Assembly (NCBI GenBank): GCA_031308135.1
Contig: JAHLJT010000631.1
Coordinates: forward strand, 180,155,675-180,219,674
From: Acheta domesticus
Taxonomy: Eukaryota > Arthropoda > Insecta > Orthoptera > Gryllidae
Length of the DNA stretch: 64,000 nucleotides
Reading direction: 5' to 3'
Positions 12,201-24,087 of the stretch are shown piece after piece (within the stretch, counting starts at the first letter, position 1; every line of letters begins with the position of its first letter). The notes beneath the pieces are model-generated. The model did no database searches, was not told the origin of the DNA, and saw only the letters and a program-made list of their open reading frames with translations. The position numbers were made by a program, and so were the translations under genes.

Positions 12201-15065
12201 TTGAATAAAGGATTAGTCAGTGTTATTGACAGATTTTCATGGTTTTCCCATATATTTCTAAAAAACTTTTTAAGAAATTAGATAGCCTTGCTTGATAGTT
12301 AGCTTTTCGCTTGCCTTGATGGTCACAAAAATATTAGAAAAGGTTTTTACTCTTAAGAAAGCTAGGTAACGTTTTCGATACGAAAATACAGGATCGGACA
12401 AATACAAACCTAATCTTTGGAATATTATTTAAATTTTGTTACCTAACTGAGAGGTACACCCGAGCAAATTCAATCGCCTGGAATATCAGCAATCAGTTTA
12501 ATTTCATGTTTTTCAGATTCCGCACGTCTCTGAACACGTGGGGTTGTATCGAGAAACGCCGGATCAGCAAAATGTAATAGAATGTACAAGAAGCTCTCGT
12601 CCTTTAAATTACGGTGCAAGGAACGTGTCTATGAGGTAACTTGCCTAAAAATTCCAGATTTTAATGCCCTGGAACACTGTTTAAGAATTATTTAACTAAA
12701 TAAATTTTAACAATGCTTCCCGAGTGTTGCGGATTGCTTTTGACATGAATATTTAGATGCGTTTATTTCAATAAATTTTTCGTATTTTAAAGTCAAAGTG
12801 CTATCCATCACGACACCGTGAAATTCTTTCTTTAGAAACCTCATTTACAAAACTTGAGCCGCAAAACTCATCTGTACCTCTGAAACATTATAGGAGGGGG
12901 AATATATCTGATATAAACAATAAAACATGGTGAAGTAGCAGCATCTGGACTATCGTACGCTGTGTCAACTGTTTTCACTTTTGTTGACGAAGAAAGATTT
13001 TTTTATATATTCCATCTAACATTAATGAAGCTATCCAATTTGATTCTTGCACTGTTTTGAATAGCTCTTTAGTGCACTTGAAAATATTCTCATCTGCCTG
13101 CTCTTACTATTCGTAGTTGTGGAGAGACAACATATCCCAATTTTCTAAAACAAATGTATGCCTGAGGTGTAATAGAAAACAAAATAATGCAACAAGCAGA
13201 CATATCAAAACTGCACCTGTAACACTGTTGTTTAATGATTAATAAATCAATTTTTAAATAATAAATTTAACTCGATTGCATGTATTATCTAGATTATTTA
13301 CTAACCTGCTCAATATAGCATTTACAGTATTGAATGTATTAAGAGAATAGTCCTGCTAGTTTGGTTGCAAATACTTCAACTTGTCCAAGATATAAATTAA
13401 TTAGTTGAAATTATTAATTACTTTGGGGAAAGTATTATTTCCCATCTTTTCAGGGCAATATTATGCCTGAGCACGTTGACTTGAAAATTTGACCGAATCA
13501 CTGTTGATAACGAAAATACTGGCACAGGTAAAACACAAATCAAACCTAACAAGTCACAGTCTTCTCTCTTAACTATACAAAATCGTCCATTCTTTGCCAA
13601 TATTGTTTCGTTCTTCTTTTTGACGAAAAACATCAAAAGATGTAAGAGCTCTCTTTCCAGCATAACGTTTGACTTAGTTTCTAAAGCTTTCTGTTATTAC
13701 CCGTTGCAATTTTTCTTGGCCTTCTGCCTTTTCTCTTTTGTAATTATACGCAGAACACCCTAACAATTTCGTCTGGATGGCTTCTTTCTTGGGTCTCGGT
13801 TGTCCCAAAGTACCACTGTAGCTTCTTTCGTCACATTTCTTCATCGCACAAGGACTTGCAGCAAATTTCGCTTCCAAAAAAATATTGGTAAGAAAGCTTC
13901 AGGGTAGATGGGAATTTCCTTTTTCAAACCGTGAACATGCCGCAATGTTAAACCATTAACTAGCAATATTTCATTTTACACCTAACCTACGACTATTGTG
14001 AATAACTTGAGCAAATTCTTGTGACAGCTGCAAGCGCTTTCAGTCAATGCGCTGTTAATGCCGCTTGCGTGCGTGCGAGCGCCTGCCTGTGTGAGCTGCG
14101 CAATGGATTACTCATGGAGGAGATAAAATTCGGCAAGCGGGTGGGGGCACGGCCTAATCGGAACAGATTGGATCGCTCTACAATAACGCCATCAGTGGCT
14201 CCACAATTGCTGCGGAAGAGCGCGGTTTGGCGGCGCGTCCCATTTGTCAGATGGATTTAACCGTTCTCATGGCTTGTGATTCGTAAACAACAACGGCAGG
14301 GACGAGTTGTAAAATAAACTGCGACATCTGCTAGCACGCCAAGTGATGGTCGCCAGCGTATGATTTTGTGAATATTAACTAAAATCGGATGATATGTAAA
14401 TTGGTCTGAATAAATAACATCAATATTGCCTGTTTACCTTGGCTAGAAAGTAGGATAATACAAAAGGATAGAAAACACACTCAGTTAGAAAAAACTATTT
14501 ATGGTGTAATTGTACCTTACAGATAAAATACACCATATTTAATACGGTAGGATTGTACAAGGAATGCTATATGAAATATTGAAGTAGGAGCGAAGCAAGA
14601 AATGAGATTCAGCTCATGCTCATGACCTTCGTAGATCATTAGGCCAGTAGGTGTGGAGCGTTTCTACCCTCTAGAACGTGAGATCCAGTGCCGACCTAAA
14701 CGGTTTTTTTTTCGCTTCTAAGTATCCTGAGCAAGGCATTATCCAGGCGGATCAATCTCTAAACTTCCTTCCGGTCTCATGACAGAATATGAAATGCATT
14801 CGTACGAACCTATTTTTCTTGTTTTGTGATAATTTTAGGATTCATCTCCAGACTGCTCGATTCTTAAATGTGTGTTTCGTGTAGTGGGTAGCATGTAAGT
14901 TGGTGGGGGACAGTACAAGGGTGAGATAAAAAATATCGTGTACGGTCAATGGCCCATTTATTTGTATAATGCTTCCGCATTTGTGAAGTATTAATCAGCA
15001 ACTAATCATAAGAGACCATCACTAACATTGTTGTGGTTGTGGTTGATTTCGATCGATAGTTATAA
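12201..15065. other. AT-rich sequence with one CpG pocket, no gene recognised
   Basis: A CpG-rich pocket at 14018-14260 stands out in composition and could be a promoter or a repeat. No exon set can be attached to it. Frames at 13418-13877 (minus strand) look random. Confidence 0.45.
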
Positions 15066-15288
15066 GCCTATTCGGTTTATATAAGGTGTTGCGTTAAGAG
15101 ATATGTCACAGCTTTTCGCGTCTTTCTCAGCCGTGCCGCCAGATGTCGCATGATCGCGCACTGCTTGATAAGATTGTGGTTATGCAACATCTAGCGGCAC
15201 GACCGAGAAAGACGCGAAAAGCCATGACCTATTCTATCGTGAAGACAGGCCTTGACGCGCCACGTTATAAAAACCGAAGTATAGTGAC
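15066..15288. mobile_element. Foldback MITE-like hairpin
   Basis: Arms 15105-15151 and 15182-15228 (47 bp each) pair with 6 mismatches around a 30-base centre. Weaker pairing extends outwards to about 15066 and 15288 through CTATTCGGTTT...AAGGTGTTGCG and its diverged complement. The size and structure fit a non-autonomous DNA transposon that folds back on itself. No transposase and no clear target duplication are visible. Confidence 0.6.
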
Positions 15289-16019
15289 GAGAATCCACTG
15301 GAATTAGAACCCTAGGATCTCTCGTCAAACAATGTAGCAAAGACAACTGTGTTGCCACAGAGCTGACAGAATCAATTGCATAAGCTCTTAATTATGCGCG
15401 AGTTGTCCGTATTGATCCAGTGTAACTGGATCCAACTGTAACAAAAGTTATGCAAAGAAAATTTACTTAACTTTCAAAACATTTCCCTGTTCTTCTCAGA
15501 GTTATCTATGCTGCATTTAAAAATCTAATTGTATTGTAAAAATTGTATTGTAATCTAATTGTAATTGTAAAAATCTAATTTTGACCTATTTAAATCATTT
15601 GGTGATGACTAAGACATGTAGAGACAATTGATACCGTCCATCTAAAATTTGAAGATGTTCCATCTCATGGACTGGAGATAAATTAGTGGATGGATTGCGT
15701 AAAAAGAAAATTAATTTCTTGGGCCTTGAAATTGAAGACGGCAGGGCAAAACCATCGAAGCAGAAAATAGATGGTTTTAAGAATATTCTAAGCTTAAAAC
15801 AAGACGACACAAGTTTTTTGATTTGACTGGATAATTGAGATGTTTATTTCCAATCAGGGGAAACAAATGTTCGCCAGTTAAGCAAAGGTTTTTCGCCTAT
15901 CGCTCTATCAAATTTATTAAGAAATTGATAACACTAGGTAACAAACTTTTTGTCCTTGGAAGTGAGAGTTATTTCCTGATGTCATGAGTTCGAATCGCTG
16001 GGAGATGTATCATTATTCT
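15289..16019. other. No gene recognised
   Basis: AT-rich sequence. A B-box-like GAGTTCGAATCGC at about 15985 could belong to a SINE head on the plus strand, but no body follows. Confidence 0.4.
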
Positions 16020-16085
16020 TCCAAAGATTTCACAACATAATTTACTTATTGTCGTATCGACATCAAGGTCATAAGCGACTAAACA
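16020..16085 (-). repeat. Tail fragment of a short SINE family
   Basis: On the minus strand this reads AGTCGCTTATGACC...GATACGACAATAAGT, matching the tail of the SINE at 38427-38624 (GGTCGCTAATGGCC...GATGCGACTGTAAAT). The tRNA-like head is not recognisable. Confidence 0.45.
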
Positions 16086-16859
16086 GATAAATCCATTTTG
16101 TAATTACCATATGAAATTTAGAACCATATTCTTATCAAACACAGTAAGAAAATAGAATACAATAAATACCATAGATACACTACAATACATCGAATACATT
16201 CAATGCAATATAAACAACATTAGTGTAATAAATAGTTCCTTTAAATGCTGTCTGCCTTCCAATTGGTATTTTTTCCTGCTGCTTTTGTATGGAGGGCAGT
16301 AAATTAGCATTACATTCAGAACTTTGCAATGGTCTCATTTGAGAGAGATTTTTCTAGTTATTAGGTAAGTATGCGTTAATTTAAAATGTTCTGTTCTCAG
16401 TCTTGAAATGACAACCTGACCTTTCCGTGAGAATTCTTTGAATAGTTTTAAATACATAATTTTCAAGACTGTTTTCTGTGTTTCATTAGCCTTAATCGAT
16501 CTCTATCCTTCGAACCAGATATATTGCATTTGGTTAAATAAATGTTTCCAACAGTCCTCGAATGTGTACGAAATTTCAAGAGTATATGCAGCAGTTACAG
16601 GGATAGTCATTTCTTCATCGAGAGAAGTTACGCAATAATACCACTGAGGGAAGTGATACACGCTAAAATGATATTTTTTTCCTGACAGTGTTAGATCATA
16701 AGAGAGTTCATGAATTAAAATTACCATTTCATTCCTAGAATGGTTGATGTTTATAATACCTATTGCTTCCAGGGACCTTTAGAAGAAAATGAATTTTTTG
16801 GAGTGTATCTATTTGATTAACTTGCAGGCTGCAAGCAGGGAGCATAAGCATATAAAGGC
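16086..16859. other. No feature seen
   Basis: AT-rich sequence without a recognisable gene. Two overlapping 66-74-codon frames on opposite strands at 16438-16727 look like chance. Confidence 0.4.
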
Positions 16860-19855
16860 TGCGGAGGTATAAACATATAAATTTAGTTGGTGCTTTATTT
16901 CTATTTCTTTAGTAGTTACAATAGCAAAAGTTTCAAAAAGTTCCAATGTTGTTTTTGATGACCTTAGAATATATTCTATAGTAGTTGGTGTATTGATAAA
17001 TTCGTGTGCTTTTGGTTCCCAATCTTCTTTAGATGATATAATTTCTTGTAAGTAATGTAGAGAGCGGTCAGGAGATGTCTCTGGGAGTTTCTACGGAAGG
17101 GTCAAGAAATTAATTTTTTTCTCCAAGTTAACTTCCTTAAAAATCAGGGTCTAAGAGATTTTTTTGGTTTTGGAATGTTTTGAGTTTCATTGGGTTTTTG
17201 GTGGTATTTTGGGTAAATATCATGAAATACGATAGGGTTGTTGGACGTTTCTGCTTTGATGGCATATTTTAAAGTTAACAAGAGTCTTCGATGAGATAAA
17301 GTTGACTCTTTAACTTCAGTAAAGATACTTCCAATCGGGCTTGTATGGAAACATCCAGTACAGATTTGAAGGGCTTTAAAATTAATTACATCACGCTTTT
17401 TTAGTTCTTTCTTTTGGCGAAATCGTATTTAATAGCTCCATAGTCAATCTTTGAACGAATTATAGCTTTGTAGGTTAATAATATCATAGCTTTGTCTGCA
17501 CCCCAATTTTGCTGTGAAATACATTTCAGAATGCTTAACCTTCTTTTACAATCATCTTTTAAATGCTGAATGTAAGTTTTCCTTGACATTCTAGAGTCAA
17601 AATACATTCCGAGTGTTTTGATACTTTCAACAAATTTGAAAGATTGATTATCAAGTTTTACCATGGGTGTCTTTTCCTTCTTAGGCTTGGTAAATAAAAT
17701 ACATTTTGGGTTTTAATGGCAGAAAATTTAAAACCGTTTTTAAGAGACCATTCTGATAGTTGGTTTAGTGCAGTATGCAAGGTTTCTTGTGTAAAATTAA
17801 TATTAATACCTTTACATAGGATAGTGATATCATCTGTATATTTCGTCTTGATCACCGGAAGTTTAATTACTGCTTCATCACCATTGATTGCCATGAGAAA
17901 TAAGGTTACACTGAGAACAGGTTCTTGAGGGATTCCGTTCGTATCAGATAAGATGTCATTTATTCTTACGTTCCGTATCAGATAAGATGTATATTTATTC
18001 TTGAATTTTTTTATCTTTTGTAAAGTTGCATAGAAACTGATAGATATTGCCCTTAACTCCAATTTCTTGTACATTTTGCAGAAGACAATGGGTCCAGATC
18101 ATGCCATACGCTTTTTTCGATATCATGACATATTGCTTGGTGTTTGTTAAGGAAGGCCTCTTGGATGATGGTGTCAGTATTTCTTATATATGATGTGTTT
18201 GAATGAGCTGGTCTGAACCCAAACTGGTTATTGGAAATTATATTATTAAGGTCAATAAACCATCTAAGTCTTCTGTTAATAATCTTCTCCATTATCTTGC
18301 ATATATTGCACGTTAGGGAAATAGGGCTGTAACGACCACTTTTTATTTGGTCTTTTCCAAGTTAGGAACTCGGACACTTATAGAGATCTTCTATATTTCG
18401 AGGAATACATTTTTTGTCCAAATTAAGTTATAAATTTGAAATAGAGTTTCCATTCCCGCGGTAGGTAGGTGTTTCATGAGGAGATTCGGAATGTTGTCAG
18501 GGACGTGCAGTATTTTTACTCGCAGCTATTGTAGTTGCGAGTTCTTTATTTGAAAAGGAATCATTAATGTGGGAGTATGCTATTAGTACTTCACATTTCT
18601 CTATTTCAATTGTTTCCTCTTGTTGTTTTTATATTGGAAAATTTCAGAGTAGGTTTGAGAACTTGATTTTTTTCAAATTCACCAGCTAGGTTGTTGGCAT
18701 ATCTTTGGAATCTGCGATGGCTTGGTAGTTTTCAAACATTGGAAAGTGAATTTGGTTAGCTTTTCGGTTACCTTGGATAGCATTTATCTTGGACCATGAT
18801 TCTATTAAATTGTTATGGATATTAATACTTGAAACATAGTTGTACCAGGATTGTGCTTTACGTTCTTTAATAGTTCTTCTTGATATAGCTCTCATCTTCT
18901 TGTATTCAATTTTTTTATTCAGTATTATATTTTTTTAACGAATAAAGGAGTGATTAGCATTTTGTATGGTATGTTTGAACTTACCATTCCACCAGTGAAC
19001 ATATCTTGTTTTGTTGGCTGGCCTTGACATTCCATCTACTGCCTTATTAATTATTTTAGAAGTATTGATTATTGAGTCTAAATCATTTTTTTCTTGAACA
19101 ACATTGACATCTGACCAATATTTGCTTACTAATTCTTGGTAGAAGCTCTACCAAGCTTCCATTTTGTGATTGGTTGTTAAGTGCTGATGATACAGGGAAA
19201 AGGGTTAATGTCATTGCAAATAGGAACGTGAGCACTGTCATCTGGATTATCTAAGGTGTACCAGGAAACTTTGGTGCCATATTTGCAGATCCTATAGTGA
19301 AGTTAATAGTGCTGTGGGTACCAGAACTCATGTTGAAGTGCGTTCGGACACCATTGTTTAGTAAACCAAATCCATATCATCTTCTACTGATTCAATACTT
19401 ATACCTCTGGAGTCTGCCTTATTTGATCCCCAAAGTGTTATGGCATATTAAAATCTCCATTAGTATAAATACATGAGGTAGAAGATTAATAATTAATTGG
19501 ATCACTCTTCCATCGTAGGAATAACTATTAGGTAGATATACAAGTACTTTACAAATCCACAACGACTTTGGGATCAAAAAACTACTTCTATTTAAGAAGA
19601 AATGTTGATTTTTTAACAGGGTATGTCATCTTTAACGAATATAGCAACTCCACCACGGGCTATATTAGAAAAGGGTATGTTTCTGTTAAAACATTTGAAA
19701 CCTTTTATTCTTCCTGAACTTTTCCCTTTAAGGTTTGTTTCTTGTAAGCAAATTATGTCTGGTGAGTGATTTTTACAAAACATTTCCGATCCATAACATA
19801 TCCATGTAAAACCTTTCTTGTAAAATCCATTTACATTCCATTATAAAATTTTCAT
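16860..19855 (-). pseudogene. Decayed non-LTR retrotransposon ORF2 (endonuclease and reverse transcriptase)
   Basis: Read on the minus strand from 19855, the order is that of a LINE ORF2. An endonuclease domain comes first, with W-N-V-N-G near the start and ICLQETNLKG at about 19740. A linker resembling RRTIKERKAQSWYNY follows at 18895-18686. The reverse transcriptase has NQFGFRP at about 18220, GIPQEPVLS at about 17925 (GIPQGSVLS is usual) and YTDDI at about 17840 as the catalytic box. A thumb-like SIKTLGMYFDSRM follows at about 17610, then a connection region to about 16860. Stops and frameshifts break it throughout. I place it in the I/Jockey-like group only loosely. ORF1 and the 5' UTR are absent, consistent with 5' truncation. 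Confidence 0.85.
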
Positions 19856-20813
19856 AAGTGTATATTTTTTAAAGTTATTTCACGGTTGCTTGCTTTAGTA
19901 TTTTCAAAGATGTAAACTTGCGATGTATGTTGACTCCTCTTTCATGGAAATCAATAGTGTAGATCATTCATGACATTGCCATTTTTTCTATCCATTTTCT
20001 TATTCAAATTTACTGTGGAATACAAGAGTATGAAAATAAATTTAAATGACTGATAAACGTATTGTACAAACACAGAGGAGTAGCTCTGATAACGCTACTC
20101 AAATATAATGAACTAAAACTGCCTAGAATAATAATAGAGGTTTCGTGGATGAGCAGCGTACTCGCACCTTTGTGCGTGAAAATATTTGTGTAAATATCAT
20201 AAGTGCACAAAAGCGCCCTTCTCGTTTGGTCGGCCGTGTTGAATGCTAGTGCGAATGCGGCGAACGCTGTTGCTATCTGCGTGCAACCTGCGCGCGCATT
20301 CAATTCCATTCTGCGGTCGACCAACCCTCGACAGCGCCGATGTGTTGTGTTGACTCAGCGAGGGAATTCATGAAATAACAGACGACCCTGCTCTTTTGTG
20401 GACGCTGGGCGAAGCGGTGCGGCTACAGCAATTACACGAAAGGCAAAATGGCGAAGCCTTGGATGTAACGCGATACTAATTAACATTTTGTCAAATAGGT
20501 GTATTGTATTATTTCAAATAAAGGATGTTACTGATTCACGTAGGAACTTTATAGGTGAAAGGGAGTACGTTTCATTACTCTCGTATACGTACGTATATCC
20601 GAAGTACAGAAAACGTGATGCGAAAAATAGATTTCGAGATGTTAAAGGACATTTCATTCATAGACTTTTTTGGGGTTATCTGGGATTGCGTTGCTCAGAG
20701 AAACGCTCAAAGAACACTTCATTAAAGAAGGCTTCAAAATGTTATACGAAAACTTGCACGTCGGTCCAGCTTTTATTCTTCAATAATATTCTTGAAGTCA
20801 TATTTCAATTCTA
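19856..20813. other. No gene recognised; CpG pocket
   Basis: A CpG-rich pocket lies at 20220-20450. The 140-codon frame at 20398-20820 begins with GTG, not ATG, and has no domain I recognise, so I do not call it. Confidence 0.4.
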
Positions 20814-20868
20814 CTATTAGCGGATGAAATATTAAGAATTTTTGAAAAAATATTTTATTCGCTAATAG
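20814..20868. repeat. Short inverted repeat (hairpin)
   Basis: 20-bp arms at 20814-20833 and 20849-20868 pair with 2 mismatches around a 15-base loop. It may be a MITE relic or a chance AT-rich hairpin. Confidence 0.45.
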
Positions 20869-21034
20869 ACGGCAGTTTGGAAGAGGGTAGGCCGAAACTC
20901 AAAACCTAGTCCAGAAGCAGAAAAAATGTAAAATTAATTAGTACTATTATCCACGTGAGAAAACAGTGGCAGCCAACCTGGACAGGTAGTTTCTGCCTCT
21001 CAACAAAATTGTGAACATGTCCTGAGCCATCTTT
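20869..21034. other. No feature seen
   Basis: Short spacer before the SINE. Confidence 0.4.
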
Positions 21035-21530
21035 CTCGTTACAACAACTGATGTCACTGCAGTAATTCTGCTTAGTTCGAATCCCGACGGTAACGGATAG
21101 CTAAATAGCCAGGTCTAATTCAACCGCTGTCTGGAGGAGAATTCTAGTGGTCGGCATCTCTGATCGATAGTTTTCCGTGGGGTTCCCGACCAACACGCGG
21201 TATATGCCGCAGCAACACCTTAACAGCCGATCCATGGACTGAGCGCGCTCTTCCCTTCCTCTTCCTTGATCTATCTTCACCCCTTACATACATACACATG
21301 CAATACACCACCACACATGCCGGGAGACCGTTCGGGAGCTTAGATATTTCTTCGGTTTGACTCCCGCTGATGGGAGATAACTGATTCGGAAAGTCCCTGT
21401 TAGCTGACGGTAGTACAGCGTTGGATCTCATCATCAAGCGGGGAGAATTACCGCTATCTCCCGAGGAAAAACATGTCCTACCCTTAATGGACCAATGATT
21501 TTTGCAACTGACCTTCCCGGAATCACCAAT
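21035..21530 (+). repeat. Long SINE family S1, copy a
   Basis: A tRNA-like head has a B-box-like GTTCGAATCCCG at about 21075. It is followed by the family body: CTGTCTGGAGGAGAATTCTAG, a GATCGATAGTTTTCCGTGG block, CACACATGCCGGGAGACC, then a GCTGATGGGAGATA block and GGATCTC..CATCAAGCGGGGAGAA. Similar bodies occur at 30780-31160 (minus strand), 35305-35865, 36015-36330, 54212-54715 and 57603-58125. Confidence 0.75.
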
Positions 21531-22659
21531 ACATCAATTGTGAAAATATACAGAAAGACGTAACAAGCAGGCATTATAGCTTATTCCTGAAGTGCTTAGA
21601 GTTTATAACAAAATTCTAACGCTTGCTTGTGCTCATAACATTGTTATTGTATTCTATTGTCTTGGATTTTCAAGAAAATTGATATATCCTGACCAAACTT
21701 GTTGAGATCAGGGCGCTTTGAATTTCCATCAGATATTTAATTTTTGGGAGTACTTGCTTTAGGCGAAATCTAAAGATTTTTTCAAAAGTTATGCTTATAA
21801 AAGCGGCATGAAATCAATTTTCGTTTAACTTCTTAGATTATCCAAAAGTGGAAAAGTTACAAATAATACGAGAAAGTATATGTTTTTTCACCATTAGTTT
21901 TATTCTTTGTTCAGAGAATTTTCATTAATTTGAAATCTAAGGACACATAATTAAAACGTATCAAGATTCTTGTTGACTCTACCTAAACCATGAGCGTGGG
22001 CATTAGAGGATTTACATTTCACGAAAAAGTACTTGCCATAAAAAGACTTGTTTTCATAAATAGGTATTAATTTGACGTGAATTATTTAGGAAAGTTCTGT
22101 TAAGGTTTTGAATGTGTTTCACATTTATATTGCTTCGCAGTCTTTCATTTTCGTGCTGTATTGAGAAATTACTCTGAGTAAAATAGAATCCAGGTAACGA
22201 ATATTTGAAACAAACAAAACAGGATTCAAAGCTAAAGATCTTACTCTCTTACAAGCCTACTCTATTGTTTATAATTTCATACAGCTCGCATCATATTTCA
22301 AGCACAAAAGTTAAACTGAAGCACCTACAAAACACCTGATTATCGTAAATATGAAGGCAATTGATTACTCACTTTTATTTATCTACCACCCACATTTCAA
22401 ACAAACATGCTATTTCATTCCAAGCATTAACTATTAGAAGCCCACATTTGGTTATCATTATTACCGCATGTTTAGACCAGCATTCGATAATACATGGAAG
22501 CCCAGGGATTATTGCTATCAGAAGCGTAACACGTTTAACCATGGTCAGGGCGCAACGAGGACATTATGACCAGTGAGACTCAAATTGTCACAATAGAGTG
22601 CGTCGCAAAGCTCGGAATTTCCCTAGCAGCGCGTGCGTATAAAGGGAGCGAGATATTTC
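21531..22659. other. AT-rich sequence, no gene recognised
   Basis: No exon or transposon signature seen. Confidence 0.45.
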
Positions 22660-23225
22660 ACGATTACCTCGCACCCAACCACCACCATTGCCTCAGCTGC
22701 TGCAGTCGCCTCTGCTGCCTTCACCACCCTCGCCTCCTTCGTAGAAGCCATCACCACCGCCGCCGCCACAGCCACCGGTTTCCACTTGAATTCCGCTAAC
22801 ACCCCCCTTCATTGTCTCCACAGCTGCCAATAGTCACCGACGCCTCCCTCCAAATTCTCTACAATCTCCGCCCCCGTCACCGCCTCCAATGCATCCACCA
22901 TCTCGAACACCTCTATTGACTGTCGCTTCCATTCCTCAGCCGTCTCCACCACCTTCAAAATCACGTTAGATTCCACTGCCTCCAACACCTCCATCACCTC
23001 TGTGGCCTTCATCGACTCAATTGCCTCCACCCTTCCCTTTATTTTCACCGTCTCCGCCGATTGCACTGTCTCCACTTCTGCTTTGTCGACTCCATTTCAT
23101 CAATGTCTCTACCATCATCACCTCTACCATCCTCGCCTTTCTATCACTATCATCATCTAACCTACTGACAGCGTCTCTATAACTTTCACTACCAACTTCG
23201 AGGACCTCCCTCCTTCCACAGCCTC
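22660..23225. repeat. Degenerate CTC/CCA-rich simple repeat
   Basis: A strongly pyrimidine-rich plus strand made of degenerate CTCCACC/GCCTCC units with a roughly triplet period. It leaves an 88-codon frame open on the minus strand (22809-23075), a monotonous E-V-M-E-A-type peptide. I treat this as simple-sequence DNA, not a gene. Confidence 0.65.
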
Positions 23226-23432
23226 TCCACCACCATCAACATCACCACCATGACCACCACCCATGACCACCATCATCATCACCACCACCCATGACCACCA
23301 CCCATCACCACCATCATCACCACCACCCATGACTACCACCCATGACCACCATCATCACCACCACCCATGACTACCACCCATCACCACCACCAATCACAAC
23401 CTATCACCACCACCCGTCACCACCAACGCCTC
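23226..23432. repeat. (CACCAT/CACCCATGAC)n minisatellite
   Basis: About 200 bp of CACCACCCATGACCACC and CATCATCACC units in head-to-tail order. Glycine/valine-rich minus-strand frames here are artefacts. Confidence 0.85.
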
Positions 23433-24087
23433 TAGCGCTACGTTATAATCTTCACTACTGACCTCCATGGTCTCCACTCCTTCCACAGCCTCCCCCACCA
23501 CCACCCATCGCCACCATCAGAACCTATCATCATCACCGCAACCAGCGCTGCCATTGCCGGAGCGCGGTGGAAACCTTGCCAGCGCGGAAACTGTTTCCGA
23601 GTGTGAAAGCGCTCCGCTGTGCACGGAGAGAGTACGTAGTCCGTGCGGCTGCAACTGGCGAAGCTTTTACATGGCTCTCCACTGTGGAGAATATACATTC
23701 TAATAATAAATTTCAGGATTACTTAAGTTCTGATGAGGTTCTTTCTAGCTAAGAAAAATGCAGTTTTATTGCGGTATTGATCTCCGGGACCTTAATGCCC
23801 CAAATAACCATAAAAGATTTGTGAAACAAACATATCAAAATGTATTAACTTGAAATATTATTTGGATTTAGTTTGAAAAGAGTTCTTACTCTATTTCAAA
23901 CCTTCTGAACGTACAATAGAGTCACCTCGTATCGAACAAAACTACCAAGTATATTTCAGTAATGAAGAAAATATTACCAAGTACAAATATGTAAAATTAT
24001 ATAATATGACCTTTTCAAATCACGTGAAAGTTTTACTTAGAATTAATACGTTTTTATCTGTAGGCCGTTGTTTGCATATTCTAATAT
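23433..24087. other. Flank of simple repeat, no gene recognised
   Basis: CCA-rich to about 23545, then a short GC-rich stretch to 23690 and AT-rich DNA. Two overlapping plus-strand frames at 23467-23752 show no domain. Confidence 0.4.

Noticed and set aside
20398..20820. 140-codon frame
   Set aside because: It begins at GTG with no supporting ATG and matches no family I know; no exon-like boundaries.
22809..23075. 88-codon E/V/M-rich coiled-coil-like protein
   Set aside because: Produced by a triplet-period simple repeat.
23226..23432. Regular repeats considered as a CRISPR array
   Set aside because: Units are short, uninterrupted by unique spacers, and the genome is eukaryotic.
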